64,000 nucleotides of DNA from Terrimonas ginsenosidimutans (GCF_022012415.1 NZ_JAKLTR010000001.1:248001-312000); one strand, 5' to 3'. Shown: positions 9,740 through 18,977, counted from the first letter of the stretch. Numbers and translations are program-made. The notes: generated from the sequence alone by a model not told the origin.

Positions 9740-9820
9740 TTATCAAAAGATTCATTATCATTAACTTAATAAATATTTCGCGTGGATGCATTTTACGACA
9801 TACCGTTAATTTATGCTTCA

Positions 9821-10681
9821 TCATAATGCGAAAGATGCAGTGCTGCGAAAGGTAGTAAAGTTCATCCCCGTATTCTTTTTGAAGAATTTGCTGAAATGTG
9901 CCTGGTCATCAAAACCCAGATCATAAGCAACTTCCTTCATGGATTTGGAAGACATCAGTGCCTGCTTTTTTGCTTCTTTAGCGATCTGTTGCTGGATAAA
10001 GTAGCTGGGGGTTTCGCCCGTCACTTCCTTTACTACCTGGCTGAGGTAATGCGGGCTAATGCAGAGTTCGCTCGCGTAATCAGTCACCATTTTCCTGGCG
10101 CGAAAATGTTTGCCAACAAGATTAAAAAATAATCCGGCTAGTGCATGCTGTCTTTTTGCAGTAACAGCCCGGTTTGTTTCCGGCATTGATTTATGCAGAT
10201 AGAGAAGCAATAATTTGATCAGAGTAGCGGTGATGGACTCGTCCTGCCCATTGGTGAAGTTCTGCAACAGGCTGATCTTTTTTACCAGGTAAACGATCTC
10301 CTCTGCGGCTGGCGATTGCAGGGAAAAACCATTGCAGCGGGTAAACGGCAGTAATTCAATAGCGAGGTTATTTCGCTGAATAAAAGCTTTACTGAGTTTG
10401 ATCTCATAACCGGACCTGAATGAGCTTTCTTTGATAATGTAATTGCAATCATCATTTAAAGGGCATGCATAAGTCCCCTCCCAGCTTATCTGACCGCCAT
10501 CAATATTTATTGTGCCTGAACCTTCGCTAAGCACGATAAGAGTAAAGCCCTCCGTGTTATCGTTAACTGTTCCCGACGCGCGAACAGGTTGAATAGAAAT
10601 TCCGGCATCACTAAATCGGGGTTGATTCATCAAGCCTGTTACGGGATCGTGTAGTTGCGTTGTACTCATCTGAAGAAGCAT
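9821..10681 (-). CDS. AraC-family transcriptional regulator
   Basis: A 286-residue regulator with a C-terminal AraC helix-turn-helix pair: 'YASELCISPHYLSQVVKEVTG' region, then AYDLGFDDQAHFSKFFKKNTG. The N-terminal ~170 residues look like a cupin-type ligand domain (a stretch reading LIVLSEGSGTINIDGG). A second in-frame ATG five codons in, at 10669, could be the true start. It is separated by 81 bases from the YoaK operon, reading the same way, so it is probably its own transcription unit. The target genes cannot be deduced. Confidence 0.9.
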   Translation of the reverse strand: MLLQMSTTQLHDPVTGLMNQPRFSDAGISIQPVRASGTVNDNTEGFTLIVLSEGSGTINIDGGQISWEGTYACPLNDDCNYIIKESSFRSGYEIKLSKAFIQRNNLAIELLPFTRCNGFSLQSPAAEEIVYLVKKISLLQNFTNGQDESITATLIKLLLLYLHKSMPETNRAVTAKRQHALAGLFFNLVGKHFRARKMVTDYASELCISPHYLSQVVKEVTGETPSYFIQQQIAKEAKKQALMSSKSMKEVAYDLGFDDQAHFSKFFKKNTGMNFTTFRSTASFAL

Positions 10682-10893
10682 ATGCTGTAGATTTTGTACT
10701 CAACATCAGTCCAACGGAATGCCAGTGAAAGGTTATGCTGTAAATCAATTCATTAGTTCATCGAATAGAAGAATTCGATTACGATATTTCGTAAATTTTT
10801 GAATCGCCGGGGTGATTTTTATGAAAAGGACCATAGAGTCGATCTGTCGGCAGAGATAAGAAGCGCGCAGGGGACACCATGTCTATGGTCTAT

Positions 10894-11892
10894 CTACTTA
10901 ACTTTTTTCTTAAAAAACGGATTGAACGAAACGCCTACATTAAAATATCCTCCGGGCTTCGGCGAAGTTTCAAAAACCCCGTCTGCAAACGTTTTGCTTT
11001 TTTCAAAGATCCGCCCATTGGTTGTGACGCGTAACCCGGCTTTTCCTGTTAAGATAAAATGCTTGCCGAGCAGGTGTTCATATATTAATCCGTTCAAAAT
11101 ATCTGTTTGCCTGTATTCGAACTTCTGCGTTGTATTCGCTCCCAATCCCTGCATATAAAAAATTGTTACGTCCAGCTGTGTACCGATCGATAAACGACCA
11201 TGACCGGGAATATACTTTCTCAGCAAAAACTGTCTTGGGAGAATAATATCTGCCGTCCAGCCTTTGCCAAGTTTGTTCTCATACATAAACAATGGAAATA
11301 CGGGAAGCTGCGATCCTCCGTCTATGTTCACTAACAAACCGGCGCTCATTCTTACTTTCGCATCTGCTCTTAAGACCATCGTTGCCGATAAAAGGCCCTT
11401 TATTCTTCCAAAACTTTCTTCACTGCCATCCGCGATCAGGCTGCCTGAATAAATAACGGTCTTATTGAACAGCCTTGAAAAATGGTTGACATTAACTGAT
11501 GCAAAAAGGTAGTGAAAATCATTGTCAACCTCCTGTATTTGCGTACCGGTGAGCGACCTCATTGTTGTGGACAGATCCGTGTACCTGTATCCCACCGTGG
11601 CTCCGGCTAACCATTTGCTGCTTTTTAAAAAACTCACATTCGCACTTGCTTTTAACTGTGAGAAATGATTCATCCGCGCTGGCGGCAATTTGGTGTTCTC
11701 ATATTTCGGGGTATAGTTGAACGGCAACGATCCAGTGTATTCCAGGTTGAATGGCCGTGCGACGGCAAATTGTCCTGCCAGATAATTCAGCACCCGCTGT
11801 GAAGTACTGTCCGCCGTTTTCTGAGCTGAAGCACTAACACTTAGAAAAAGTAAACTGACCGGCAGGGCACGTCTGCTCAATAAAGTATGCAT
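10894..11892 (-). CDS. Predicted outer-membrane beta-barrel protein
   Basis: A 332-residue exported protein with a signal peptide ending at SASAQ and a body of alternating hydrophobic and polar residues typical of beta strands, ending in an aromatic-rich segment (YFNVGVSFNPFF) as in many outer-membrane barrels. It resembles the DUF6268-type outer-membrane proteins of Bacteroidota; I am moderately sure of that family. It is transcribed divergently from a LytS/LytTR pair with inverted repeats in between, which suggests it is a target of that system. No transport substrate can be inferred. Confidence 0.65.
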   Translation of the reverse strand: MHTLLSRRALPVSLLFLSVSASAQKTADSTSQRVLNYLAGQFAVARPFNLEYTGSLPFNYTPKYENTKLPPARMNHFSQLKASANVSFLKSSKWLAGATVGYRYTDLSTTMRSLTGTQIQEVDNDFHYLFASVNVNHFSRLFNKTVIYSGSLIADGSEESFGRIKGLLSATMVLRADAKVRMSAGLLVNIDGGSQLPVFPLFMYENKLGKGWTADIILPRQFLLRKYIPGHGRLSIGTQLDVTIFYMQGLGANTTQKFEYRQTDILNGLIYEHLLGKHFILTGKAGLRVTTNGRIFEKSKTFADGVFETSPKPGGYFNVGVSFNPFFKKKVK

Positions 11893-11966
11893 GTTGAAAA
11901 AAATTGGGATGAAGCATCATCCATTATAAAACATGTTGATCCTGGTAAATACGCTCCAAAGAAACG

Positions 11967-12071
11967 GTTGAATATTCAGTCAACTGAGCATATTATACCA
12001 ACCCTGATTACTTTTATACGAAATCAGCAAACCCGCCATTTTCGTAGGTCCCGCGGGACTGTTGGTATAAT
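11967..12071. promoter_or_regulatory. Inverted repeats between barrel gene and LytS/LytTR pair
   Basis: The divergent gap has an 11-base perfect inverted repeat, ATTATACCAAC at 11992-12002 and GTTGGTATAAT at 12061-12071, plus a smaller dyad GTTGA-N8-TCAAC at 11967-11984. The positions suit an operator shared by the two divergent units. The frame upstream of the kinase ATG at 12127 stays open across these sites, but the sequence there does not look like coding for that family. Confidence 0.4.
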
Positions 12072-12126
12072 TTCACGTTTCCTGTTGGGATGGGGGCTTA
12101 ACTTTACTGCTGAATTTATTCCTGCT

Positions 12127-13206
12127 ATGCAAGAGGGTTATCCGGAGTTCCGAAACAGTGCAGTAGTGGATTTTATCGTTCACGATAAATACCGCGTCTT
12201 ACGTCATATTTCGTTATGCCTGGGATTTCTGGCGCTGATATATTATTCAACATGGGTAAAGGACTATGAAGGTGAATATAAGACCCTGCGCCCGCTGATC
12301 GTATGGGTTGTATTTGCCATTATGTTCTACATCAACATGTACTTGCTGGTACCCAAAATCTTCTTCAAGGGCAAATACCTGCTTTATCTTCTACTTGTGT
12401 TCATACTGGTAAAAGCGGGACTGACTCTCCTATCCTTTATAATTACGGCTTATCTCGGACCTGAATATCTTTCATTAGATGACATGCGTTTGTCAAAACC
12501 CCGGAAGGAATATGAAGGCATGCTGATCGTAATTCCGATCATACTGATGACCACCACCATCAAACTTTTTCAAAGATGGGCAAAAGATAATGAGCGGATC
12601 GCGGCACTAAATCAATCCAATCTTACCATGGAATTGAACGGTCTCCGCAATCAGATCAACCCCCACTTTCTTTTTAATATGCTGAACAGCATCAAGGCCC
12701 TTGTCCGGATCGACCAGGAGAAAGCAACCACCGTAATTGTAAAGTTCTCTGAATTCCTCCGTTACCAGTTATATGAGAATAATGAGAACCGGGCATCCTT
12801 GCGTAACGAGATCAATTTCATCTCCAACTTCCTCAACCTGGAAAAATTACGCCGGGACAATCTCCGGATCAACATCAGTTGTCTACCGGCCTACGGGGAG
12901 ATGAATGATATCCAGCTTCCATCAAATCTGTTCACCGCATTTATTGAGAATGCAGTCAAACATAGTGTGACCATTCAGCAAAGCGATTCTTTTATTAACG
13001 TCATCATCGAAGTAACAGACAGCAGGCTGACCTTCACGTGTAAGAATTCCACCGATCCGGCCTACGTTCCTTCTTCAGCCAATAGCGGCGGGCTCGGCTT
13101 ACCCAATATCAAAAGGCGGCTTAACCTTCTTTACAACGATATGCATGAGCTGGACATCCGTACAACACCAGGTTGCTATTCTGTACATTTAATTATTCCT
13201 GTATGA
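12127..13206 (+). CDS. LytS/YehU-type sensor histidine kinase
   Basis: A 359-residue kinase with four membrane segments in the first ~170 residues, then a His_kinase domain whose phosphoacceptor is in NPHFLFNMLNSIKAL, and an ATPase domain ending in a GLGLPNIKRRL box. The frame is open further upstream to 11887, but I chose the ATG at 12127 because the extra 80 residues overlap the divergent gene, look unlike the family and cover a likely operator region. The stop overlaps the next start by four bases (ATGA), so the kinase and the LytTR regulator are a cognate pair. Such systems commonly control membrane or envelope genes; the divergent barrel protein is a candidate target. Confidence 0.9.
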   Translation: MQEGYPEFRNSAVVDFIVHDKYRVLRHISLCLGFLALIYYSTWVKDYEGEYKTLRPLIVWVVFAIMFYINMYLLVPKIFFKGKYLLYLLLVFILVKAGLTLLSFIITAYLGPEYLSLDDMRLSKPRKEYEGMLIVIPIILMTTTIKLFQRWAKDNERIAALNQSNLTMELNGLRNQINPHFLFNMLNSIKALVRIDQEKATTVIVKFSEFLRYQLYENNENRASLRNEINFISNFLNLEKLRRDNLRINISCLPAYGEMNDIQLPSNLFTAFIENAVKHSVTIQQSDSFINVIIEVTDSRLTFTCKNSTDPAYVPSSANSGGLGLPNIKRRLNLLYNDMHELDIRTTPGCYSVHLIIPV

Positions 13207-13931
13207 TCTGTTTGATAATAGATGATGAGCCTCTTGCCCGCCAGGAAATGCAGGCAATGATCAGCATCATACCAGAGATTCACATCGCCGGCACCTTTTC
13301 AAACGCGCCCGCTGCTATGGATTTCCTGCAGAACAATAAGGTCGATCTGATCTTTCTTGATATTGAAATGCCGTTGGTCTCCGGATTGGAATTTGCGGCG
13401 CAAATACCAAAAGAAATACTTACCATCTTTACCACCGCCTACTCACAATACGCCGCAAAAAGTTATGAGCTTGATGCGATCGATTATCTTCTAAAGCCGA
13501 TCGGTAAAGACCGGCTGGAAAAAGCCATCCGCAAAGCAAAGCTTTACAAGAGCATGCTTTCCAATGATACAGAAAAAAACCAGGTGGAAGGAACGACAGA
13601 CAATTTTCTGCTGATCAAGGCAGATAGAAAGTTTCATCGCGTGAACTTTGAAGACATCCTGTATATCGAAGGTCTGAAAGATTATGTAGTGATCTATACG
13701 AAACGCCAAAAACTCATCACTGCAATGAACCTGCGTACGATCCATCAGCGGATCCCTCACCAGCTCTTCCTGCGCGTCAGCAAGTCATATCTCGTCAATC
13801 AGTCACATATTGACTCTTTCGACCATCACACGATCTATATTGGTGACACAGAAATTCCGTTGGGTGAAGTATATAAAAAAGAATTCTTCCAGGTGTATTC
13901 GGCCGGATCGGTTAACCCGGATAACGTGTAA
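13203..13931 (+). CDS. LytTR-family response regulator
   Basis: A 242-residue regulator with a receiver domain (Asp7-Asp8, phosphoacceptor Asp53 in FLDIEMP, Lys in LLKPIG) and a C-terminal LytTR DNA-binding domain that starts near residue 130 (FLLIKADRKFHRVNFEDILYI region) and contains the FLRVSKSYLVN segment. The start at 13203 overlaps the kinase stop as ATGA; the in-frame ATG-like codon at 13173 would sit inside the kinase and is less likely. It should be phosphorylated by the LytS-type kinase and bind direct repeats upstream of its targets. Confidence 0.93.
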   Translation: MICLIIDDEPLARQEMQAMISIIPEIHIAGTFSNAPAAMDFLQNNKVDLIFLDIEMPLVSGLEFAAQIPKEILTIFTTAYSQYAAKSYELDAIDYLLKPIGKDRLEKAIRKAKLYKSMLSNDTEKNQVEGTTDNFLLIKADRKFHRVNFEDILYIEGLKDYVVIYTKRQKLITAMNLRTIHQRIPHQLFLRVSKSYLVNQSHIDSFDHHTIYIGDTEIPLGEVYKKEFFQVYSAGSVNPDNV

Positions 13932-14053
13932 GGAAATATTTCGTCCATCAACCGGCGAAGCGCCTGTTTTGTATAAGAACGCTCCCTCTTCGTAGAAAAC
14001 CAACGGTACGTATCAGGGGTTCTGCTTTCTTTGTATACTCAATCGTTACCAAT

Positions 14054-14488
14054 ATGAATCCAACCGAATTCCAACAGCTGGTGGAAAGATCCGTCCTGCA
14101 GTATCCGCAGAATGACCATCTGCAGGAAGAACGGATCATAGAACTGGCGGACCTTGTCCACTTTGTTCACAACTTCCGACCCTCACTCAGGATCAACCAG
14201 GACCAACCTCTCGGATTTAATATTGTAGAAGAGCAGGAAGACCGTATCGGTGTCATTCTACGGGAGAAACGCTTGAGCGGTGATCAGGATCTCTTTACCA
14301 GCGATGAAGATCTGGCCACACTCAAGCGTAATGAAGACCTCAAAAGCATCTGGCTTGTTCTTGTGAGCAGCTCATTACATACGAACAACAGATCTGCTGA
14401 AGGGTTGCCATCGGATCTGCCGGATACATATTTTGATCACATATTCTCTTTTGATTTCTTTACTCAAACCGTCTGCCAGTTCAAATAG
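14054..14488 (+). CDS. Hypothetical protein, 144 residues
   Basis: I do not recognise the family. The protein has no signal peptide, no membrane segment and a polar, acidic composition with even codon use, consistent with a small cytoplasmic alpha/beta protein. It follows the LytTR gene by about 120 bases on the same strand, so it may or may not be co-transcribed. It ends 63 bases before the convergent ZU5-like lipoprotein gene. Confidence 0.6.
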   Translation: MNPTEFQQLVERSVLQYPQNDHLQEERIIELADLVHFVHNFRPSLRINQDQPLGFNIVEEQEDRIGVILREKRLSGDQDLFTSDEDLATLKRNEDLKSIWLVLVSSSLHTNNRSAEGLPSDLPDTYFDHIFSFDFFTQTVCQFK

Positions 14489-14551
14489 CAGAAAACTTTC
14501 TGACGGGATCTTCCGATCGTTGCCACAGGTCATGCCAATACCAACGCTGTG

Positions 14552-15805
14552 CTATAGTTTTACCCTGAATGTGCCGGTGATCTTCTTTGTATTTAGCTGA
14601 CAACCCATATCGTCATAAAGTGTCGCAGCAAATTCTCCTGCGATCAATCCGCTGTTCTGGTAGGTGCTGATCGTCATTCCGCCAGCGGTATAAGACGTAG
14701 ATACCGGCGGGCCACAAAGTGTGTAACTCGTCTCGTACATAGTTCCGGTGATATCAGCTCTGATATCCGCCTTCCCTGCCTCCGATGGATCGCCATACGG
14801 ATAAGTCCCGACCGTGGTCCCTTTTACGAATATCAATATCTTTTTGCTGGTTGTAACATCGCCCTGTATCACGGTAACACCTGAGGCAACAAACGCTGAG
14901 ACACTAATACAATTAAAGGGTACGCCGTCAAAAAATCCCGCCATAAAACTGTCCGACGACATGGTTATTTTTTTACGCAGTGTCAGTTTATCATTGGTCA
15001 GTCTTCCCGGCCGTTTGATGTTTTTAACTACAACACTTATATCGGATATGATATGACCGCTGATCGATGCCGGCGCTTTGAACTCAGCCGTGCTGCCACG
15101 TGGCATGATCTGACCTTCACCCTGCAAAGTCCAGGTTTCAAGATCGCCTGCCTTAATGATCGTGGAAAAACTCCCGAGCTCAGCCTCCTTTTCGTTGTCA
15201 CCAGTGCTCTTTTCCTGCAGTACGCTTACAGTGAGTATCGTAGACTCTCCCTGTCCCAGCCCGGCTTTATCCGGAGACAACAGGTAGCCGCCGGTAAAAG
15301 AATAATCACCGAGGTGATTGGATTCAGCTATAAGCGTTCTGCTTGTTTTATTGAGTTGTGTATTCTTGATCCGCTTCCAGGTGCCGTTCTGATCCTGCGT
15401 GGCAAGATCAAGGGCATCCTCATCCATTCCATCAAGTTCTGTTGCCTCATATGCAAGAGTGATGGTTACGGGTTTTGAAAGGGTCAGATCAGCGGGCAAC
15501 ACCCTGTATGCGGTTCCTGTTCCGAGAGGAAGTGTATTGGAGATCTGCTGTACCGTCACAACAGTTGGGGTTGTTAGAGCGCCGGCGGGGATGAGCACGG
15601 TCAGTTTTCCATCGGGGCTGGTAATAGTGCCGCCGGAAGCGCCGAAATTATTCTGCATGACGAGGCCATCTGTCTCTCCCTTTGGATATGTTCTTGGGCG
15701 AAAAATATTCGGATCGTCGTGTACAGGTTTTATACAGGAGGTCATCAGGAGGATCGAAACCGAACAGGTAATCAGCGTTGAGAACAGGGCAGAATTCCTC
15801 AGCAT
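14552..15805 (-). CDS. ZU5-like domain lipoprotein
   Basis: A 417-residue surface or periplasmic lipoprotein. The signal peptide ends in a lipobox, LMTSC (Cys near residue 23). Residues ~52-115 hold a ZU5-like module: GASGGTITSPDGKLTVLIP and a PAGAL turn followed by TLSKPVTITL. The rest is beta-rich with no catalytic signature. ZU5-type modules mediate protein-protein contacts; in Bacteroidota lipoproteins their partner is usually unknown. It stands alone: the upstream side is the repeat-rich gap at 16 kb and the downstream neighbour is convergent. Confidence 0.7.
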   Translation of the reverse strand: MLRNSALFSTLITCSVSILLMTSCIKPVHDDPNIFRPRTYPKGETDGLVMQNNFGASGGTITSPDGKLTVLIPAGALTTPTVVTVQQISNTLPLGTGTAYRVLPADLTLSKPVTITLAYEATELDGMDEDALDLATQDQNGTWKRIKNTQLNKTSRTLIAESNHLGDYSFTGGYLLSPDKAGLGQGESTILTVSVLQEKSTGDNEKEAELGSFSTIIKAGDLETWTLQGEGQIMPRGSTAEFKAPASISGHIISDISVVVKNIKRPGRLTNDKLTLRKKITMSSDSFMAGFFDGVPFNCISVSAFVASGVTVIQGDVTTSKKILIFVKGTTVGTYPYGDPSEAGKADIRADITGTMYETSYTLCGPPVSTSYTAGGMTISTYQNSGLIAGEFAATLYDDMGCQLNTKKITGTFRVKL

Positions 15806-15986
15806 AGGTGAAGTTTAAGCGGTAAAGCTATCCTGCGGAATATATCGGCGAATGCATATCGGGATGAATTGAGGCAATCCCGTGCTGAAGCGATGCTTTT
15901 TGGGCTATACCTTCCGGGAAGAGACCCGTTTATGTTCAAGCCTGTTTACCCCTTGAACGTAAGGTCATAATGAAGGATGAATTTGG

Positions 15987-16362
15987 GGGCAAGGGCGCTG
16001 TTTTTCGAGGGGGCCTCGAAGACTCTGTTTACATTTTTGCCGGACGGGCAAGGCGCTTTTTTTCGACGGGAGGTCGAAAGACTCCGTTTACATTTTTGCC
16101 GGACGGGCAAGGCGTTTTTTTTTGACGGGGAGGTCGAAAGACTCCGTTTACTTTTTTTGCCTTGATGCAAAAAAAGTAACAAAAAAAGATCAAGGCTACG
16201 CGCAAATGGCTAAAAATTATGGGCTGCACCTGGCACTAAAATAAACTCGCCGGAGGAGGGTTTTGGATTGGTTTGCGTGCCGGCTCAGACAGTATTTTAG
16301 CGCCCTCGCCTTCGGCTCGTCGGTTACGCCCATAATTTTCTTAACGCCATTTGCGCTAGGCC
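15987..16362 (+). repeat. Composite structured repeat, left copy
   Basis: Order of parts: three 59-base tandem units (15987, 16046, 16105), a 50-base pseudoknot-capable segment (16148-16197), then a long nested hairpin (16200-16356). Each tandem unit has its own small stem: TTCGAGG/CCTCGAA in the first, TTCGAC/GTCGAA in the second. The nested hairpin pairs 16200-16209 with 16347-16356 (10 of 10), 16213-16224 with 16328-16339 (12 of 12), 16232-16243 with 16293-16304 (11 of 12) and 16249-16253 with 16280-16284. The unit length is not a multiple of three and the frames have no known product, so I take it as non-coding. An inverted second copy follows 178 bases later. Confidence 0.8.
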
Positions 16363-16540
16363 ACTCCTCTTAAAGCGGGCAGAAGCCCTCGACAGGATTG
16401 TAACCTTACGGTTCTAGTAGGTTTTCTATTCGCTTAATACAGAAGGTATCTGTAAAGAATGTCAGCATCAATTATAATACAGGATCGGAACTATAACGAA
16501 TCTTCCTCGCAAACGAATCCTCCTCTCTCAACGCCCCGGC

Positions 16541-16910
16541 CTTGGAAAAAATGGCGTTAAGAAAATGGGAGGCTGGCACCGTCTGAGTCACACCGCAGGT
16601 GTGCGAAGGCGCCAAAAACTGTCTGAGCCCAACACGCCAATCAATCCTAAACCTGGACGGGCGAGTTTTTTTGGTGCAGGTGACATCCTCCCATTTTTAG
16701 CCATTTTTTCCCAGCCTTGATCTTTTTTTGTTACTTTTTTTGCATCAAGGCAAAAAAAGTAAACGGAGTCTTTCGACCTCCCGTCGAAAAAAAAGCGCCT
16801 TGCCCGTCCGGCAAAAAAACAGAGTCTTTCGACCTCCCGTCGAAAAAAAGAGATCTTGCCCCTCCGACGAAACTCCAAACAGAGCCCTTCGACCTCCCGT
16901 CGAAAAAAAT
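16541..16910 (-). repeat. Composite structured repeat, right copy (inverted)
   Basis: This is the left copy in reverse. The nested hairpin comes first on the plus strand: 16544-16554 pairs with 16701-16711 (11 of 11), 16562-16572 with 16687-16697 (11 of 11), 16609-16619 with 16667-16677 (mostly), and 16627-16630 with 16659-16662. Then comes the same 50-base segment, identical to the left copy (16714-16763), and three degenerate tandem units with stems at 16772-16788, 16828-16844 and 16888-16904. The outer stems differ in sequence from the left copy but still pair. Between the two copies lies a 178-base stretch (16363-16540) in which I see no gene. Confidence 0.8.
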
Positions 16911-17094
16911 ATCACTGCGGTTGACACCGCCATTAACGCCATTCCCCGATATAATCCCCCTGTTCAACGGAATTGCATCATTTCACTTTTTTAATGGCAT
17001 TAATTTAGCACCCTCATGTACAAAACATGCGTTAGCACGCCAGGAAGAAAAATGTTGCTGTGTTGTGTTTGGTAATTGACTAACACTTTCAGAT

Positions 17095-18294
17095 ATGGTT
17101 AGAAGGCTTTTATTGATCCTGTTGGTTTTTATTATAGCGGATATTTATTTCTATCAGGCTGTCACCACATTGACGCAGCATTCAGGCTTGCGTCTGGCTT
17201 ACTGGTTACTGGATAGTTTACTGATCGCAGGGATGGTCTCTATTGTATTTTTACGCCGGGCTGGTCAAAATACGCAACGCTGGATCGCCGGCCTGATGTC
17301 ATTGATGCTGGTGATCTTTATTCCCAAATTGGTGGCAACACCTGTACTGATCGCAGAAGATATCGTCCGGATCTTCGAGGGATTTCCGCCAAGAAGTGTT
17401 TATGTCAGCGAAGCGGCAGTGGTGATTGCGCTCGCTGTATTTCTTATTATCGTTTTTGGCCTGACGCGTGGAAGGCATTTTTATAAAGTGCGGAAAGAGA
17501 CGCTCTACTTTGCAGACCTGCCAGAATCATTTGACGGATTTACCATTACCCAGATCTCCGATATTCATTCAGGAAGCTTCAGCGATGTAAAAGGCGTTCA
17601 GAAAGGTATTGACCTCGTAAATGCACAGAACAGCGATCTGCTATTGTTCACAGGAGATCTTGTAAATAATCTCGCTACCGAGATGGATCCGTGGATCCCC
17701 GGCTTCACAACACTTAAGGCCCCGTATGGAAAGTACTCGGTATTAGGGAATCACGACTACGGCGACTATATCCGCTGGGAAACAAGAGCCGCAAAGGATG
17801 CAAACCTGCATCGCCTGAAAGAGGTCCATGACGAGATCGGTTTTAAACTTTTACTAAATGAATCGGTGACGATCACCAAGCAGGGAAACAGCATCGCATT
17901 GGTTGGTGTTGAGAACTGGGGTAAAGGTGGCTTTCATAAATATGGCGACCTTAAAACAGCAACAGAGAATGTCCCGGACAATGCATTCAAAATACTGATG
18001 TCTCATGATCCTTCGCACTGGGATGAAGTAACTATAGACCATCATCAACACGTTCATCTTACGCTTGCCGGACATACACACGGAATGCAGTTTGGTATAG
18101 ATCTGTTTGGCTTTAAATGGAGCCCTATCAAATATGTTTACAAACAATGGGCTGGTCTTTATGAGCAGGATGGGAAATACCTGTATGTTAACAGAGGGTT
18201 TGGCTATCACGGATTAAAAGGAAGAGTTGGCATGTGGCCGGAGATAACTGTACTCACTTTAAAACGCGGCGAAAGTAAAGACGCTGTTCAGTGA
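17095..18294 (+). CDS. Membrane-anchored metallophosphoesterase
   Basis: A 399-residue protein with about four membrane segments in the first ~130 residues and a calcineurin-like phosphoesterase domain after that. The metal-binding motifs are all present: ISDIHSG (about 154), TGDLVNN, LGNHDYGD, MSHDP and AGHTHGMQFG. This architecture is shared with YkuE/YaeI-like enzymes, some of which act on lipid A or UDP-sugar precursors, but the substrate here is unknown. It stands alone, after the repeat element and convergent with a VOC gene. Confidence 0.88.
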   Translation: MVRRLLLILLVFIIADIYFYQAVTTLTQHSGLRLAYWLLDSLLIAGMVSIVFLRRAGQNTQRWIAGLMSLMLVIFIPKLVATPVLIAEDIVRIFEGFPPRSVYVSEAAVVIALAVFLIIVFGLTRGRHFYKVRKETLYFADLPESFDGFTITQISDIHSGSFSDVKGVQKGIDLVNAQNSDLLLFTGDLVNNLATEMDPWIPGFTTLKAPYGKYSVLGNHDYGDYIRWETRAAKDANLHRLKEVHDEIGFKLLLNESVTITKQGNSIALVGVENWGKGGFHKYGDLKTATENVPDNAFKILMSHDPSHWDEVTIDHHQHVHLTLAGHTHGMQFGIDLFGFKWSPIKYVYKQWAGLYEQDGKYLYVNRGFGYHGLKGRVGMWPEITVLTLKRGESKDAVQ

Positions 18295-18366
18295 ACCCGT
18301 TTATGATCAGTTCCTGGCTGATGGATAGCTTTATTGCTATATGAACACACCAGCCTGTAACACCTT

Positions 18367-18765
18367 TCACATTCCCGGCCAATACAACACATTATACTTG
18401 TGGCCATCAGGATCTGCAAATCCGCATTGGTAGCCCGACTGGTATACATGAGGCTCAAGGAAAATGGTGGCTCCAATGTCTTTCGCCGCCTGCGCCCATT
18501 GCTCCACTTCTTCCTTATTAGCCGCAGAAAGTGAGAACAAAATTTCCTGGCCCTTGTCGAGGTCGGCAGCTTTGTCTGAAATATTCTCCTCAAACCGCTT
18601 ACGCGCGCAGAAGTTAATGACGAAATTATTTTGACCCACCTCAAAACTAAGCAGATCACCACCTGAATACTCTCCATTCTGCTTAAACCCCAATGCCGTA
18701 TAAAATTTTCTTGTCCGCTCAAGATCATCCACCATCAGGTTTGCCCAGATCATTTTTGTATGCAT
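18367..18765 (-). CDS. VOC-family (glyoxalase/bleomycin-resistance fold) protein
   Basis: A 132-residue protein with the paired beta-alpha-beta-beta-beta units of the vicinal oxygen chelate fold: MIWANLMVDDLERTRKFYTALGF at the start and a C-terminal GFADPDGHKYNVLYW segment. I chose the ATG at 18765; the frame is open to 18873, but the extra residues do not fit the family. Members are dioxygenases, isomerases or drug-binding proteins, and the substrate cannot be told from sequence. Short length matches single-domain family members. Confidence 0.82.
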   Translation of the reverse strand: MHTKMIWANLMVDDLERTRKFYTALGFKQNGEYSGGDLLSFEVGQNNFVINFCARKRFEENISDKAADLDKGQEILFSLSAANKEEVEQWAQAAKDIGATIFLEPHVYQSGYQCGFADPDGHKYNVLYWPGM

Positions 18766-18977
18766 AATCAAAACATTATTGACCAGAATGAGATCAATAT
18801 TAGTGCCATCGAAGCGTTGTGCGGAGAGAACGCTGTTTGTGATAGAAGTGCCCGACAACACAAAGCCGCCCATTTAGTTCCCTGCCCGCGCTCCGGGCAC
18901 GATCTCTAATCCCATCCCCCCCGTCAGTTTACCTACCTTCAATATTGGTATATTTGGTGCACCTCAACGCTGCCTTT

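Noticed and set aside
15946-17079. Several short open frames across the 16-kb repeat element, with Arg/Lys/Ser-rich products
   Set aside because: They follow the 59-base repeat through changing frames on both strands and have no family; they are by-products of the non-coding repeats.
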